NCBI RefSeq assembly: GCF_000182565.1
Contig: NW_015971552.1
Location: 307,353 to 371,352, forward strand
Origin: Spizellomyces punctatus DAOM BR117
Lineage: Eukaryota > Chytridiomycota > Chytridiomycetes > Spizellomycetales > Spizellomycetaceae
Direction: 5' to 3'
DNA length: 64,000 nt
Shown: positions 34,750 to 47,343 of the stretch, one piece after another
Layout: every line of letters starts with the position of its first letter
How positions within the stretch are numbered: position 1 is the stretch's first letter
Notes under the pieces: generated by a model
What the model was told of the DNA's origin: nothing
Database searches by the model: none
Seen by the model: the letters and a program-made list of their open reading frames with translations, nothing else
Position numbers and translations under genes: made by a program

Positions 34750-36789
34750 ATGAGCAAAGAAGACCAGCTCGTTGGGCAAGCAGCTACATCCAACCCTCCA
34801 ACAAAGAAAGAGAAGAAAAAGAAGGCGAAGGCGAAGACTGACGCCATGGACGTGGACACTCCCTTGAAGGAACGCAAAAGCAAGAAGCGGCCAAGAGAGG
34901 AAGACGCCGCGGACGAGGTGAAGGCAGACAAGAAGGATAAGAAAATGAAAAAGAGGAAGGAGAGAAAATGTGACGATGATGATGAGGAGGCAGTGAAGAT
35001 CGGCGTGGATGCGAACATCGATAACGACTCCGGGGCCAAACGCGACAAGAAGAAAAAGAAAGACGACCAGAAAGAGCAAAAAAGGGAAGAGAAGAAGAGA
35101 AGGGCGCACTCTGTGAAAGAAATTGAAGAAAAGGCTTCGGACGTTGAGGAAGAGGAGCAAGTTGAGCACAAAATAACAAAAGGCAACAACAAGAGGGATA
35201 AGAAAGAAGGGCCCAGTGATGAATGGTCATATAAACAGGACAAAGCCCTCAGCGACCTGCCTCAAGCTACCATTGACGACTTCTATGCAAAGCACACCGT
35301 TCAAATATCGGACAATGCTACGGCGCTTCGTCCCATACTCGAGTTCTCTCAAGCAGGATTCCCGGCTGACCTGGCTAGGGACCTATCGAGGTTTCCCAAA
35401 CCTACGGTTATCCAATCCTCTTGTTGGCCGTTTATCCTCTCAGGTGAGGATCTAATCGGTGTTGCAGCAACAGGGAGCGGTAAGACTTTGGCATTCGGTA
35501 TCCCAGCCCTTATCCACATTCGCAACCGAGTAGCGAGACAAAACATCCAACCCCGCAAACCCCAGGTGCTGGTTTTATCCCCAACTCGCGAACTCGCCAT
35601 GCAGATTCAGGAGCAAGTAGAAAAATTCTCTGGATCATTGGCAAAGAGCGTTGTCATCTACGGCGGTGTTCCCAAGTTTGAGCAAAAGAAAGCATTGAAG
35701 AGTGGTGCTGTCAACGTGATTGTTGCAACCCCCGGACGCTTGATTGACCTACTGGAAGATGAGGATAGCTGTTGCGATTTGAGCGATGTCTCCTTTCTTG
35801 TTTTGGATGAAGCAGACAGAATGTTGGATCTCGGGTTCGAGGAGGCCATTAAAAAGATTGTGGGACAATTGAGGAAGGAGGGGCGGCAAACGGTCATGTT
35901 CAGGTTTGTAGCGTGCATGTTATTTGAGAGATGCATGCTGATGGAAATTTTGCAACAGTGCTACCTGGCCACCCGCTATCCAGAAGATTGCGGAGCAATA
36001 CCTCAAGTCTCCGGTGAACATTACCGTCGGATCTCAGGATCTGTCCGCTAACTCGAGCATCGAACAGCGGGTCGAAGTTGTGGATCCTCACAATAAGGAA
36101 TCTCGCCTATTAGAACTACTAAAAAAATACCACAAATCGCGGACAAACCGTGTTCTGATTTTTGCATTATACAAAAAGGAGGCCGCCAGATTGGAGGGAT
36201 TCGTTCGCAGAAATGGGTTCAAAGTTGCCGCAATCCATGGGGACTTGGGACAACAGCAACGAACTAAAGCGATCGAAGATTTCAAGAAGGGGACGTGCCC
36301 TTTACTGATTGCTACTGATGTGGCTGTGAGTGACTTGTCATTGTGTCCAGTTTGTTTTCGTATTCCTCATACTGTTGCCCTACGAATTAGGCCCGTGGAA
36401 TTGACATTCCTAACGTCGAATATGTGATTAATGTTACCTTCCCCCTCACCGTTGAAGATTACTGTCACCGCATCGGGCGAACCGGTCGAGCAGGACAGAA
36501 GGGCATATCGCACACGTTGTTTACCGTTCACGATAAATCCCATTCAGGGGCTCTAATCAATGTGTTGAAGGGAGCTGGACAAACGGTGCCGGCGGACCTA
36601 CTCAAGTTCGGGACGACCGGTAAGGAGAAGCAGTTTCAACTTTGTCATAGTGGTAGTTTTCTGACGATCTATCTTTTCATTTATACAGTAAAAAAGAAAG
36701 TTGACCCCAACTACGGAGCGTTCGTCAAAGATGTGGATATGAATAAAAAAGGGAAGAAGATTACTTTTAATGATTCCGATTCAGAGTAG
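34750..36789 (+). CDS. DBP3: DEAD-box RNA helicase Dbp3
   Basis: Four exons (34750-35903, 35959-36325, 36391-36619, 36689-36789), about 616 aa. A Lys/Glu-rich N-terminal third (about 1-155) is typical of nucleolar helicases. Motifs in order: [10 protein letters not shown] (I), SPTREL (Ia), TPGRL (Ib), DEAD (II, in [13 protein letters not shown]), SAT (III), IFALYKKEA (IV), ATDVAARGIDIP (V) and [10 protein letters not shown] (VI). The tail [20 protein letters not shown] fits Dbp3 rather than other DEAD-box proteins. Dbp3 helps 27S pre-rRNA processing in 60S assembly. Motif III and motif V are each completed by splicing. Confidence 0.94.
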
Positions 36790-37734
36790 AAACGACGTAG
36801 GTGGTTGGTGGATAAGGTGGATAAGGCTGTGTTCTGTATTTGTTTATTGGTGTTCTGGGAGGGCGTCTTTGGTACATAGACTACTATTATTTATTGAGGC
36901 AATAGCGAGACTTTCAGAGATGGAAGTTAAGAGTCACGGAATTGAACCTGAGGTTATCCAAACCGTTGTGGGCAGCGTGGAACCCAGAATTCCTCTACCC
37001 AACAAGCACTTCGAGACGATGCCTACACGTTCATGAACCCAAAGCGTAACGCAAATTATGGGACATTGAATCCAATGATTATCTTCTGGCTCTGGTTACC
37101 TCTCGTTTGTCCCATCGTATGTCCCTGTTAGACGCCGTTCTTGTCGGCATTTCTCGATCCGGTGCCAGAAGACGAAGACACCACGCAAATGCCAGAACTT
37201 ATTCACTGCCGCTGCACGAGCACTTTATGCGGGTGGCTATTCCTCCACGGAAGTCTGTGGACGAAAACCTTAGAATATGGACACAAGCACACCGCACTGC
37301 TGCCAAACGCAGACAACGCGGGGAATAAGGGGGACACAAGATTTATACTCCGCTTTGGCTTTTCCTATCACTACGCTGTGGAATAATCTGTCTTTGTTAA
37401 ATCCTTGCTGATGTAGTGCATCACTGCCGTCGCTGATCACCGTTAGTTTACAATTTGAGCTGTCGCTGAGAACCGTTCGAAGTGGGACTACTGTGGCGGG
37501 ACCCACCACCGAAGGATGCCATTGATCTAGGATGAATCGGCACCTTCCAGAGCGTGGGGATAATACGTTTCCTCTGGCCCTCTAGCCTCGGTCGATATAC
37601 TTGTGAAACCGAGGTCTACATGGCCAGGTACATATTCCATATCGTTTGACACAATTACGCACACATTACATGCAACATTTCCCTATTTACAAGAATGGTA
37701 TGGTAGTAACCAACGATGAGCATATCAATCCTCA
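36790..37734. other. Convergent intergenic region, no recognised gene
   Basis: 945 bp between two stop codons. A sequence near 36943-36955 (GGAATTGAACCTG) resembles the reverse of a tRNA B box, but the arms around it do not pair. Several open frames of 70-90 codons have no recognisable similarity. Confidence 0.5.
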
Positions 37735-40700
37735 TTATTCATGTATTCCTGCTAACCGAACTGGCTGGAGATGAGGTAGTTCTACATCCAAAATCTTCAG
37801 TTCCTCCGTAACGTACAAATGTAAATAAGGGATTTCTTGCTGGGTACTCACCGGCCAGCGTTTCCAAGCACGCGAAGGTCACTCTCGTGAAATCCAGATT
37901 CAGCGCCGACAGCTGAACCATTCCTAGTTGCCACAACGGATCAGCGCAGACTTTTCATGTAATGCATACTTGCTTTTATACCTTTCAACGAATAAATGCC
38001 ATCATCGTCCACAGCTGTCCTCGCCACGTTCAGGACCCTTATTGTTCTGTTAAACTCACACTCTGACAATATCCTTAAAGCTTCAGATGTGATCTCCGTT
38101 TGCATCAAAGAGAGGTGGTGGATATATCTGAGCGCTAAGGTGGATAGGTAGAAATGTATCAGTTCTGTACTATAATACGCAGCGGTAATCGGTGACGAAA
38201 GAGTAGTGGATGACGAGTCTTACGTTTCAGATGGCAAATCCCGGCATCTCCGACGTGTGTGCGGTCTAGATGGAGTGTAGTGAGACTTCTGAGCTGTTCG
38301 AACTGGCAGAGGGATGCATCAGTTATCCCGGTCCCCTCCAGAGAAAGACTAACTAATCTTGAATCGAGAATCAAGATGAGAGAAGGGAATAATGCGGATG
38401 AAAACGATCAAATCGTACGTAGTAGCCAGACGGGATATGTGCTCTGCAGCTGCATCCGTCAGATTCACAAAGTTGGAGAGATTCAAGCTGTGGAGTGGGA
38501 ATTCTGAAAACGATGTAACCAACCAGGTGCATAAGCATTTTCAGGTCACAGAGGTTCATGTCATGGAGCTTACCGCAGAACAGCGCTAGGACGTCATCTG
38601 TAAGCTGATGAGATGGGAAGGTAATGGCGCGCAGATTCTGGAGTGCTGAAGTACATACACTCGTAAGTGCTGCTCTTTTCCAATTAACGGGCTGTCCTCT
38701 TACCCCGTGCAATACCGCTCAGACCCACAACTGAGATTCCCTCGCATCCTGCCGTGTCCAGTTCTTCCAGAGACTCGAATGCACAGATGATGTTCATTAC
38801 TTCCAGATCCGTGATACCAGACAGGCGAACATCCAAGTATCTCAACTCCTTGAATGTACCAGTTGGGGGTGACGCTACTGGGCTTTTGAAAGGCATGTTT
38901 GTAAGATGTAAAGTGCATAGTTGGGAAAAGGAGGAAAGCGTCCTGAAAATGTCCGCAGTAGCTAATTTGGTGCAGTAGGATAGGTTCAGACTACGAAGAC
39001 TGTTAGCCAAGTCTGTACCGAGAAGCGTGCTTAAAAAGCAGCTGGTAATCTTCGTCTTGGCAACAGACAGACTCGTCAGAGATGTTAAGGCTAAAAGAAA
39101 AAAAGACGTCAGAGCATGTATAGGAGGAGTGTGGTAATCAAGGAAGTACCAGGTAGTGCGTGGGCAACCCGGTCAGATATCCTGCACTCGCTTAAATCCA
39201 ACTCTTCAAGGCTCTTGAGTGCTACGCGATGATGCATATTGCTGTTATTCCCCGGGAGTGTTCAAAATGAGAACTTCGTCAACATACGCTTTAGAGCCCA
39301 AATTCCAGCATCAGTCACAACCTCGCATCCACTCAGGTTTAAGTTGGTCAGCATAGGCCAGAGACGCTCGCCAATGACACGAAGCAGAGAATCCGTCGCA
39401 AGCGTATAATGCGACAGATCTAAGGTGTTGATAGGGCATACGCTCAATTTGGTCAGCATGGAAGCGTTCAGTTCATTTTGGTGCAGAAGACGCGTGCAGA
39501 GAGTTGACCCGATGGTTCCGGGGAGAAAGCGCAAGGAACGAAGATAAGCTGTTGGAGTGGCAGGAGTTGCCAGCAGACTTTCGATGCGACGCATGCAGAT
39601 TTCTTTGAGGGAGACTGGAGTGTGGAACCCAGCTCGTCTTTTTAAACCTGCAACCGGCCACGAAAGGGGGTTGCGTGTGGGACGATGAGGTTGAGCAGTA
39701 TCTAAAGGGACGGGATCCGTTGTCAAGAGATGACCCTCCCCTCCCCAATCATGATGTACTTCGTCAATCACGTTGATGTCTTCTTCATTCTCATTGTCGT
39801 TGTCATCCAAAGTGTTTTCATCCCGCTCCCCTCCGTCAGTCACCTCCTCATGCACGCGGATTTCCTCCAAGGTCATGTTCATGGGTTGAGCACCAGCAAG
39901 TTGCGCTGGTCCCGACGGAGAAGATGGTTGGGAATTGCACCTCATCACATTGAGCGAAGCGTTTGGTACCAAGCCTGGACCACAAACAGGACATAAACAT
40001 CAGGGTCCACACCTATGCAGTATCATCTCTGTGGCATACCAGCATCTTGAAGGGACAATGTCTTACACTCGTCCTCGACAAATAGTCGTCTTGGAAATGG
40101 CTATTATTAATGGAGCCAGGCATTAACTGAGACTCAGAATTCTACCACAAGAAGCACAATTGCAATCTCACCTGCAGAAGAGTGAAATGATCTCCACAGT
40201 CAACTCGGTCTTTACCCTGTGCTGAATCGCGAACGGATGCAAACAGGGTCACAACGTACGTTGAGGGTGAGAAGGCCCGCCTCAGGACCGCGCCCGATGG
40301 GAGACGAATCTACACACATATTTGTTATTGATATCCAATGCATAAGGAAACCTATGATAGGAAGGATCATATTCACCTGAATGGCCGCATCACTATTCAC
40401 TAACGGCTTTGGTGTCCCAGGACTCTGTCCAATACTATTACAAGGTTCTACATGGCGTTTCCGATCTTTCTGTGTTTCACGGTCTTCTTTAATTTGCCGA
40501 AGGATTTGAATCTTTGACTGTATATATGACCTGTCATTAGTTGAGCTTCTCGGCAGAGACATGTATCATATTGACCTCCTGTTGACTCTTTTTGAACCGC
40601 TTCGCTTCATTCAACGCCCGAGCCGTCGCTATATCAGCACATGTTTTGCGGGTTGTTTTATGCCGACTGGTGATAGAGGGACGCTCCTTACAGCATAACC

Positions 40701-41292
40701 TTGTATGAGATCTCCGCTACGGATGGGACTTGCTGCACAAGAGGTTACCTCTAAATGCGCCGCTGATACCAATGAAATCGGAGTGGGATTGTCAGGCTCC
40801 TGCACATTCGTGCTTGTGCATTGCGTTTCCACCGAGTTGATTGAAGATGTCGATGGCTCAGCTGACCGGAAGGGATTGGTGATTGCTAGTGGCTCCGGCC
40901 TTGAGGGTTGCAGCGGTGGTAAAGTGACTAGCCCAATATCAGATGTCGCAGAGCTATCTTGCGTCTTAGCGATGATCCTTAGTTTGGAAAATAAGCGATC
41001 GAAGAAGTATAAACAAACGCGGCGGATGCCGCCAACAGTTCAGAAACGCGACTGACACATTCTGCTAGTCGAACGGCTATATGCGCGCCGCCTCACATAC
41101 TAGTATTCTTATCCCTTGTTGCCACCATCGACTAGTAGATCAGGTAAACTCGTTTACCGACGGCACGTACCAACTTACGGCATCCTCGACAGTGCGCACG
41201 TCGCCGTCTGCCAAAGCTTTTCTGCTGATAAAATAGTCAAAGCCCATATCCATGAGAGATGCAAGAAGGCCATCATTGCTCTCCTCCGACAT
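37735..41292 (-). CDS. UBA-UBX-leucine-rich repeat protein
   Basis: Fifteen exons on the minus strand: 41292-41171, 40977-40700, 40628-40576, 40517-40377, 40309-40172, 40100-40040, 39974-39288, 39221-39150, 39090-38704, 38645-38574, 38503-38419, 38357-38224, 38134-37982, 37923-37852, 37781-37735; about 833 aa. Residues 6-42 are a UBA domain (LLASLMDMGFDYFISRKALA). A Lys/Glu helix (ILRQIKEDRETQKDRKRH) leads to a UBX domain (about 195-275: IQIRLPSGAVLRRAF, FTLLQPFPRRLF, LQDAGLVPNASL). Residues about 330-830 are RNI-type leucine-rich repeats (LEELDLSECRISD, SLRSLNLSYCTKL, LVSLSLEGTGITD). UBX domains bind Cdc48/p97 and UBA domains bind ubiquitin, so it is probably a Cdc48 adaptor whose LRRs pick the client. 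Borders of exons 2/3 and 7/8 are the least secure. Confidence 0.82.
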
Positions 41293-41478
41293 TTTAATTC
41301 TCTTTCATTCAGTAAAGTGGACGACGTGCCAACATTCGCAATGGGAGGAGCTTTGGGAGGAAGTCGGCTGACGTGATGACAGACAGCTGTGCCATCGGTG
41401 CTGTGCCACTTTAGGTTTACCCAATATTTTTGGAATGCACTCCGAACAAGCAGTGCTGGCGTGCAAGAAACAAGAACC

Positions 41479-41964
41479 ATGGGCAAGTCGGCAAAGTTTG
41501 GACGGGCGGGGAAAACCAAGGTGGGTGCTCCAAGGTTGGTGTAAGTTCAGTACTTTGCATTTCCTCCTTGGACAGCGTTCATTCATGACACATGCTTAAC
41601 AAATACATGGATGCAGAAAGAGCGAGACCAGATCAAAATTGCCAAAAACTCTCGGATAACGAAATCATCAACTACATCCGCCACAGCGACACATATCAGT
41701 ACAAAGATCAACCAAGAAGTAATCCAACAATCCACAGATAAGACCTCCCCAAAACTCCCGCAAACCACATCAAAACCCAAACACTCCACGAAAGATCGTG
41801 ATGGCGACGTAGTAATGGCCGGTAGCGAGACTGACAGGAAGATTCAAACTAAAGGGAAGCGATATATCTTGGAAGGTCGTGTGGATTATGTTAGTCTAAT
41901 GAACTCGAGACGATCGGCCAAAGCACTGCTCCACACAAAGGATAGGATAGTTCAGCGACGATGA
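41479..41964 (+). CDS. Small basic protein, unassigned
   Basis: Two exons (41479-41520, 41617-41964), about 129 aa. The first exon encodes MGKSAKFGRAGKTK and splicing continues KERDQIKIAKNSRITKSS. Lys, Arg, Ser and Thr dominate, and the C-terminus is DYVSLMNSRRSAKALLHTKD. The start MGKSAKF is shared with small basic fungal proteins of probable nuclear or ribosomal role, but I cannot name the family. It is divergent from the UBA-UBX-LRR gene, with 186 bp between starts. Confidence 0.65.
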
Positions 41965-42073
41965 GCGTGGCTTGTCATAATATGACTGTGCCGACCGTGC
42001 CATAACTTTTTGCACTCAGACTGGCTTTCGAAAATATACACACAATTTGTCTGGCCTCCATAGATGTTGTAAA

Positions 42074-44178
42074 ATGCTCACCGTAGACCCCACCTGTACA
42101 AATGCCATTGATGATATTGAAGAGCTAGGGATTGTTTCTTCGGAGTTACCAGCACAATCACGGGCGTCCTACCGTACTGTTCCAGTCAAAACATTCCGAA
42201 AGCGATTCTCAGGTCAAGAAGGTGAAGCCGAAAATCACACCAAACGCAGTCCAGACCATTTCCTACCTGGGCGGGCTACGGTGTTTGTAAAGACGTGGGG
42301 ATGTGGTGTGTAATCTTGTGACTTGTTGGTGTCCCGTTTCTGAACGCTAAAGAGCGATGTCGGCTATTGCAGGGCACAACAACTCGGACGGTGAATATAT
42401 GGCAGGATTGTTGGCGGCGGACGGTTATGAAGTGGTATTGGAAGACTCCAAGCGTGATTCGGCTGACGTTTGGCTGCTGAACTCCTGCACCGTGAAAGGT
42501 CCCTCCGAGCAAACTTTCGTAAACGAGATCCGGAAAGGGAAAGACCAGGGGAAAAAGGTGGTGGTAGCAGGTTGCGTTCCTCAAGCTAGTCCCAAGGGTA
42601 CCGAGTGGCAGGGATTAAGCGTGATTGGAGTTCAGCAAATTGACTCTGTGGTCGACGTGGTTGAGGAAACGCTTAAAGGGAACACTGTTAAATTACTGAA
42701 GGAAGCGAAAGAGACAAGCGAAACTGGAAAAAAGAGAAAAACGGGGGGTGCAAAGTTAGATCTGCCGAAAGTTAGGCGCAATCCCTACATTGAGATTATT
42801 CCAATTAACACGGGGTGAGTCTTGCTACCCATTGATTTGCTCCCAAGAAAGGTACTGACAAGGATTGAATGCAAGGTGTCTGAATCAATGCACGTACTGC
42901 AAAACGAAGCATGCACGAGGGGATCTCGGAAGTTACCATCCTTCAGAAATTATTTCGCGCGTGCAATCCGTTCTTGATGAAGGCGTCATGGAGATCTGGT
43001 TGACTTCTGAGGATACAGGGGCGTATGGTCGGGATATTGGTGTCTCCATTGTGGATCTACTGTGGGGCATTGTGAAAGTCATGGAAGCACACGATAACAA
43101 GGATGCTATGCTTCGCGTCGGGATGACAAATCCACCTTACATTTTGGAACATCTGGAAGAAATCGCCCAGGTGCTGGTTCATCCCAGGGTGTACTCCTTT
43201 TTACATGTTCCTGTTCAAGCGGCGAGTGATAAAGTCCTGGAAGACATGAGGAGAATGTACACGAAAGCAGATTTTAAAAAGGTTGTGGACACTTTGAGAA
43301 ATCGAGTACAAGATATAACCATTGCCACTGATGTCATTTGTGGGTTCCCGACGGAAACTCCGGAGGATTTTGAAGAGACTTTGGAATTGGTGAGAGAGTA
43401 CAAATTCCCCGTGGTACATATATCACAGGTAAGGCTACCTAATTAACGGTGGAAACGTGTGTGGAGTTCCGTTAATTTTTTTGATCAACAGTTCTACCCT
43501 CGACCCGGTACTCCGGCCGCCCGTCTTCCTCGTCTCGCTACCGAAGAAGTCAAACGTCGCAGCCGCGAACTCACCCGGCTCTTCGAATCTTATACCACGT
43601 ACTCACATCTTATGGACACGATACAACGTGTCCTCATCACCGAACGAAGCGGGGATGGAAAGCATTATGTTGGGCACACCAAATCGTATCAACAGGTGCT
43701 GGTTCCCTTGCAAGAGGGCTTGATGGGACGGGTAGTATCAGTGCACGTGACACAAGTTGGAAAGTGGTTTTTGAGTGGCGAAGTTATTGACGGGAATGAC
43801 CCACTCGGCGCCGGTGAGAGGAAAGGGACCCCCAAGTTGGTGAGAAAGGGAAGAGAAATGGTCAGGATGGGTGGCGAGGATCAGGATGGCAATGATGGGA
43901 CAGAGCTAAGTCTGGGTAGTGGAGAGGGTCTTAAGAAACGGGCAGGGGGAAAGTCTGATCCCCCCCGTACGCCTGAGACAAAGGCTGTTCAAGAGGTCGA
44001 ACGCCGGAAACCGAGCCCACCGATCTTCATAGTAATTGCGTATCTTCTGGTCATGTATGTCGTAGTTTATGTACTGATGGGTTATGAGGGAATGCGGTGG
44101 GGTTTTCGAGTAGCACTATGTTTCGTGATTGCATCGATTGGGTGGGATTTTGCCCAAAAGGTTACCGCATCACAGTAG
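42074..44178 (+). CDS. CDKAL1: tRNA-t6A37 methylthiotransferase CDKAL1
   Basis: Four exons (42074-42305, 42373-42814, 42876-43428, 43492-44178), about 637 aa. The N-terminal UPF0004 domain has [21 protein letters not shown] and VVAGCVPQA, giving the three Cys of the auxiliary Fe-S cluster. The radical-SAM centre follows as CLNQCTYC (CX3CX2C, about 226-233) with ARGDLGSY. Later come [34 protein letters not shown] and [10 protein letters not shown], then a TRAM-like region. A C-terminal membrane anchor ([18 protein letters not shown]) suggests an ER tail anchor, as in animal CDKAL1. It turns t6A37 into ms2t6A37 in tRNA-Lys. KAE1, which makes the t6A substrate, is in the same window. Confidence 0.94.
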
Positions 44179-44404
44179 GATAATCATGTGCTTTGGCTTA
44201 TTTAATTTGTAAATAGCAAAGATCTTCCTAGCATTGCGCGGATCCGTGCGGTATACTCTTGTCGCATTTGTTTGCCCTTTGAAAGGATAGTTGCAAACAC
44301 GAAGTAGCCACATGTGCATATGTGTAGCCAACTGCTATATACATGTATACATGACCAATACAACCCGATGCTGCGATGAAATCGCAAGTCGTGGCCAACA
44401 GCAC

Positions 44405-45257
44405 TCAAACAGAAGCGTCCGACATGTGCTCACCAAACTTCATTTCCCACATTTCTAGTACGATGCGAATGTATTGCGCATCGGGGGAGTACAGACCCTC
44501 AAATTGCTCTAAGAAGGCTACAGATTTCCGGAGGGCTCCCAATCCTTCAGCTATCGGAATGATAGAATTGTCCAGAACGCAGCTGGTACTTTGGTAAATG
44601 TCATCCTGCGGCTGGATTGAAGATGGGATGCAATTTCGAAAGGAACCCGATACGGGTGAGCATGTGCCTGGTGAACCTGAATCGAAAAGATCGACCGGGC
44701 CGGCCATGGTAGCGCATGGCATTGTTGTGATAACGGATGGTGCCGGAGCGAGCGCTGAGACGGAGGGAACCACGTGCCGCGCTTTCCATCCTTGCAGCCA
44801 TAAATCTCCACACTTGAAGTCATGGCTCTCTGTGATCGTCATCGATTGAGCAATCTCTAAGGCCTTTTTTCTTATGATTTCGTCGCTCAGTTCATCCTGT
44901 TGCAGCTGTGCCGCACGGTACCACTCCACCAGGGCCTGTTCTAGTTGAGGATGTCTTGCCATACGTTCTCGCATGCGGTCCAGGCACTTCCCTTGCTCTA
45001 TCAGGCGAACCCATCTTGATTTATCCCTTAACGCTCTTGTAATGGTGACCCTGGAGCAATTAAATCTAGACGTAATGGCGAGCGCGTCAACCGAGTACTT
45101 GCACAATTCATGTGCTGGTTAACTCATCGTACCTTGAAGCCAAATACGTGTGAGTTAGCTCTGGATCTTCCTCCACTGCTCTGCAAATATCGTATCGTTG
45201 CTGAACCGTTAAGCGAGCCCGAGGTCTTTTTCCTTCCTTCTCTTTGGCTGGGGACAT
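44405..45257 (-). CDS. CENP-B-type HTH DNA-binding protein without transposase domain
   Basis: Two exons (45257-45133, 45065-44405), about 261 aa. Splicing joins RARLTVQQRYDICRAVEEDP and LTHTYLAS to RFNCSRVTITRALRDKSRW, a complete psq-like helix-turn-helix. A second CENP-B HTH follows (RHPQLEQALVEWYRAAQLQQ, then KKALEIAQSM and WLQGWKARH). No DDE catalytic domain follows; the rest is Ser/Pro-rich and ends in a helical segment (ALRKSVAFLEQFEGLY). It looks like a domesticated pogo/Tc5-type transposase DNA-binding part, or a fungal CENP-B-like regulator. Repeats at the gene ends are not apparent. Confidence 0.8.
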
Positions 45258-45491
45258 GTCACCCCCGTGGTTGAATTCTGGGTTCAAATGTATGTTGAAA
45301 TGAAGACGAATACCGAGACCGTAGCAAAGGAGTCGGAGTTCGATCGTTGATGAGGCACGCGTCAACACGTGCCTCCTCACGTTGTCAGAGTCACCTGACA
45401 AAGGTTTCTATGGCAACTGCTGTCCGATCACTCTGAGCTCGCTTGCTTCAGCAAAAGTTGAGAGGCGGAATCCCGATCCAAGACCAGCATC

Positions 45492-46361
45492 ATGCGACCC
45501 GTTCTAAACCGGGTGATGGGGCAGATTCCTGGTAAGCGTAGTAGTATTATCTTCGCTCAGCTAATGAAAACAGAATCAATTTCTTAACGATCTTTGTTGC
45601 TCCAATTAACAGCACCCCGATGTATTACAGCCTCCACTTCAGGAATCGTCCCCCTTTTTCGCACTTTTGCTGCCGCCAACCCCCCACCACCAGCGCGCCC
45701 GACTTCAGGTACTGAGCAGCGCCCTAAGCCATTCCCAAAGCCAAAGCCTCAGCAACAACCAAAAAACGCAACCCAGCCCAGCTCATCAAATCGCTTAATG
45801 AAGCGAGTGCTACATATCCGCCGTGTGGCACGAGTAAATTCGGGTGGGAAAGTCCGCTCCGTATCCGCGCTCGTGGTTGTTGGAAATGGAAACGGGGCAG
45901 CTGGTTATGGGGAGGGACGTGCGACCGACGCTGCCGCAGCCGTGCAAAAAGCGACGAAGAATGCTGAGAAGAATATGACATATTTCCATCGGTTTAACAA
46001 TCGTACAATTTTTTCGAATATTGACTACAACTGGCATAAGGTGCAATTGCAGCTTAGAAGTGCCCCGCCAGGTATGTTGACGTGCGGCTCTCTCTTTGAA
46101 CCAATGAGTACCTAACCGATATCTATCACAGGTTACGGTGTAGTTGCCAGCAACCATATTCACGAAATTTGTCGCTGCATTGGTATATCCGATCTAGGTG
46201 CAAAGATTTGGGGTTCGCGGAATCCTATGAACGTTATCAAGGCTACATTTGCAGCTTTGAAACAGCAACAAAGGCCCGAAGATATTGCCCGGGCGAGGGG
46301 AAAACGTATTGTGGACGTGGAGATGGCGTACTATGGTTACACTGACAAGAAGAAGCCATGA
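45492..46361 (+). CDS. MRPS5: Mitochondrial small-subunit ribosomal protein uS5m
   Basis: Three exons (45492-45531, 45613-46071, 46132-46361), about 242 aa. The N-terminus (MRPVLNRVMGQIPAPRCIT) is a mitochondrial leader, then a Pro/Gln linker. The S5 fold is VRSVSALVVVGNGNGAAGYG with EGRATDAAAAVQKATKNAEK, and the C-terminal half is YGVVASNHIHEICRCIGISD then NPMNVIKATFAAL. It belongs to the decoding site of the mitoribosome. Confidence 0.92.
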
Positions 46362-46498
46362 GAAGTGCTGCCGTCCGTCTTTTTAGACCAGACCACACCG
46401 AATGTATTTATAGTCTGTTGCCGAGCCGCCGATGGAAACGTTGAGCAAAATCACACATGTATTACCACATATTAAACATATGCCACTGCACCCGTCCC

Positions 46499-47343
46499 TC
46501 AACTGGAAACAGGAGGTGGCGGCATGGCTGTCCTGGGTAGTGACGGCCCACAGCTACGCAGCTGCGATGGTCTCACTCCCGTGGGCTCATCTTCCGGCCA
46601 CCAAGGTTGTCTTAACTCCATATCATCTACAACTATCACCGGCAACTCCGCCTCTTCTCCCTGATCAAATACCAGCACTTGTCGCCCAGGGGTGTCCATC
46701 GTGTCCTCTGCATCCCCAGGATCCAGAACAAACGTATCACCTTCCAGCTCCCTCAGAGCATCCAACAAGGCATCGGCATGGCCACCTGGGACAGGCGAAT
46801 GTTCTTGATGCTGAACCCAGTCGATAGGTGGTGAGCCTGGCGGTGATAGTAGGAAATTTCGCTCTATTGTGGGAACTTGAAGATAATTGATGTGGATGCC
46901 GGTTGTTGGGTTTAAGAGATACTGGGAGTCTGTATGCTATAGTTCCACTTTCTGTTAAAGCGATTCTAAAAGAGCAACGTGGGGTTACAGGGAAGCTAAC
47001 CTCTCCGAAATAGACTCGAACATCGTCTCCTAAAATTGGATTCATGTGCAGCGAATTCCTCGCCCGTTGTGCATCTGCGGTGACTTCAAAAACGGCTACA
47101 GTCATAGGCAATTCGTCAATATGTCGCCCCTCGCACATCTCGAGTACGCGCTAGCTAACCCAATATTCTGCTGAACGACTTCAACAGTACAAAGTGATTC
47201 ACTCGCCCGTAACTCTCCAATATCGTTCGCACAGCAGCGCCCTCATCTTGAAAAGCCTTTGGTGGGACATTGGTGAGTATAAGGGTATTGGTTGCGATAG
47301 GTTCAACCTCTTCCAAGGTGGGTAGTCTAATTTCTGCAGGCAT
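46499..47343 (-). CDS. RCN1: Calcipressin (calcineurin regulator Rcn1)
   Basis: Three exons (47343-47160, 47095-47001, 46921-46499), about 233 aa. An RRM-like N-terminal half (NTLILTNVPPKAF, GRVNHFVLLKSFSRILAVFE, GDDVRVYFGE) is followed by IERNFLLSPPGSPPIDW, the conserved Ser-Pro motif whose phosphorylation sets the action on calcineurin. The acidic C-terminus resembles calcipressin tails but is Pro-rich. It modulates the Ca2+/calmodulin phosphatase. The intron at 47159-47096 was chosen because it alone gives LKSFSRILAVFE. Confidence 0.88.

Noticed and set aside
34728-35243. Ser/Phe-rich minus-strand frames of 144-171 codons
   Set aside because: They are antisense shadows of the Lys/Glu-rich N-terminus of Dbp3.
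36915-37005. Possible tRNA gene on the minus strand (B-box-like GGTTCAATTCC)
   Set aside because: The supposed T-arm does not pair and no acceptor stem can be formed.
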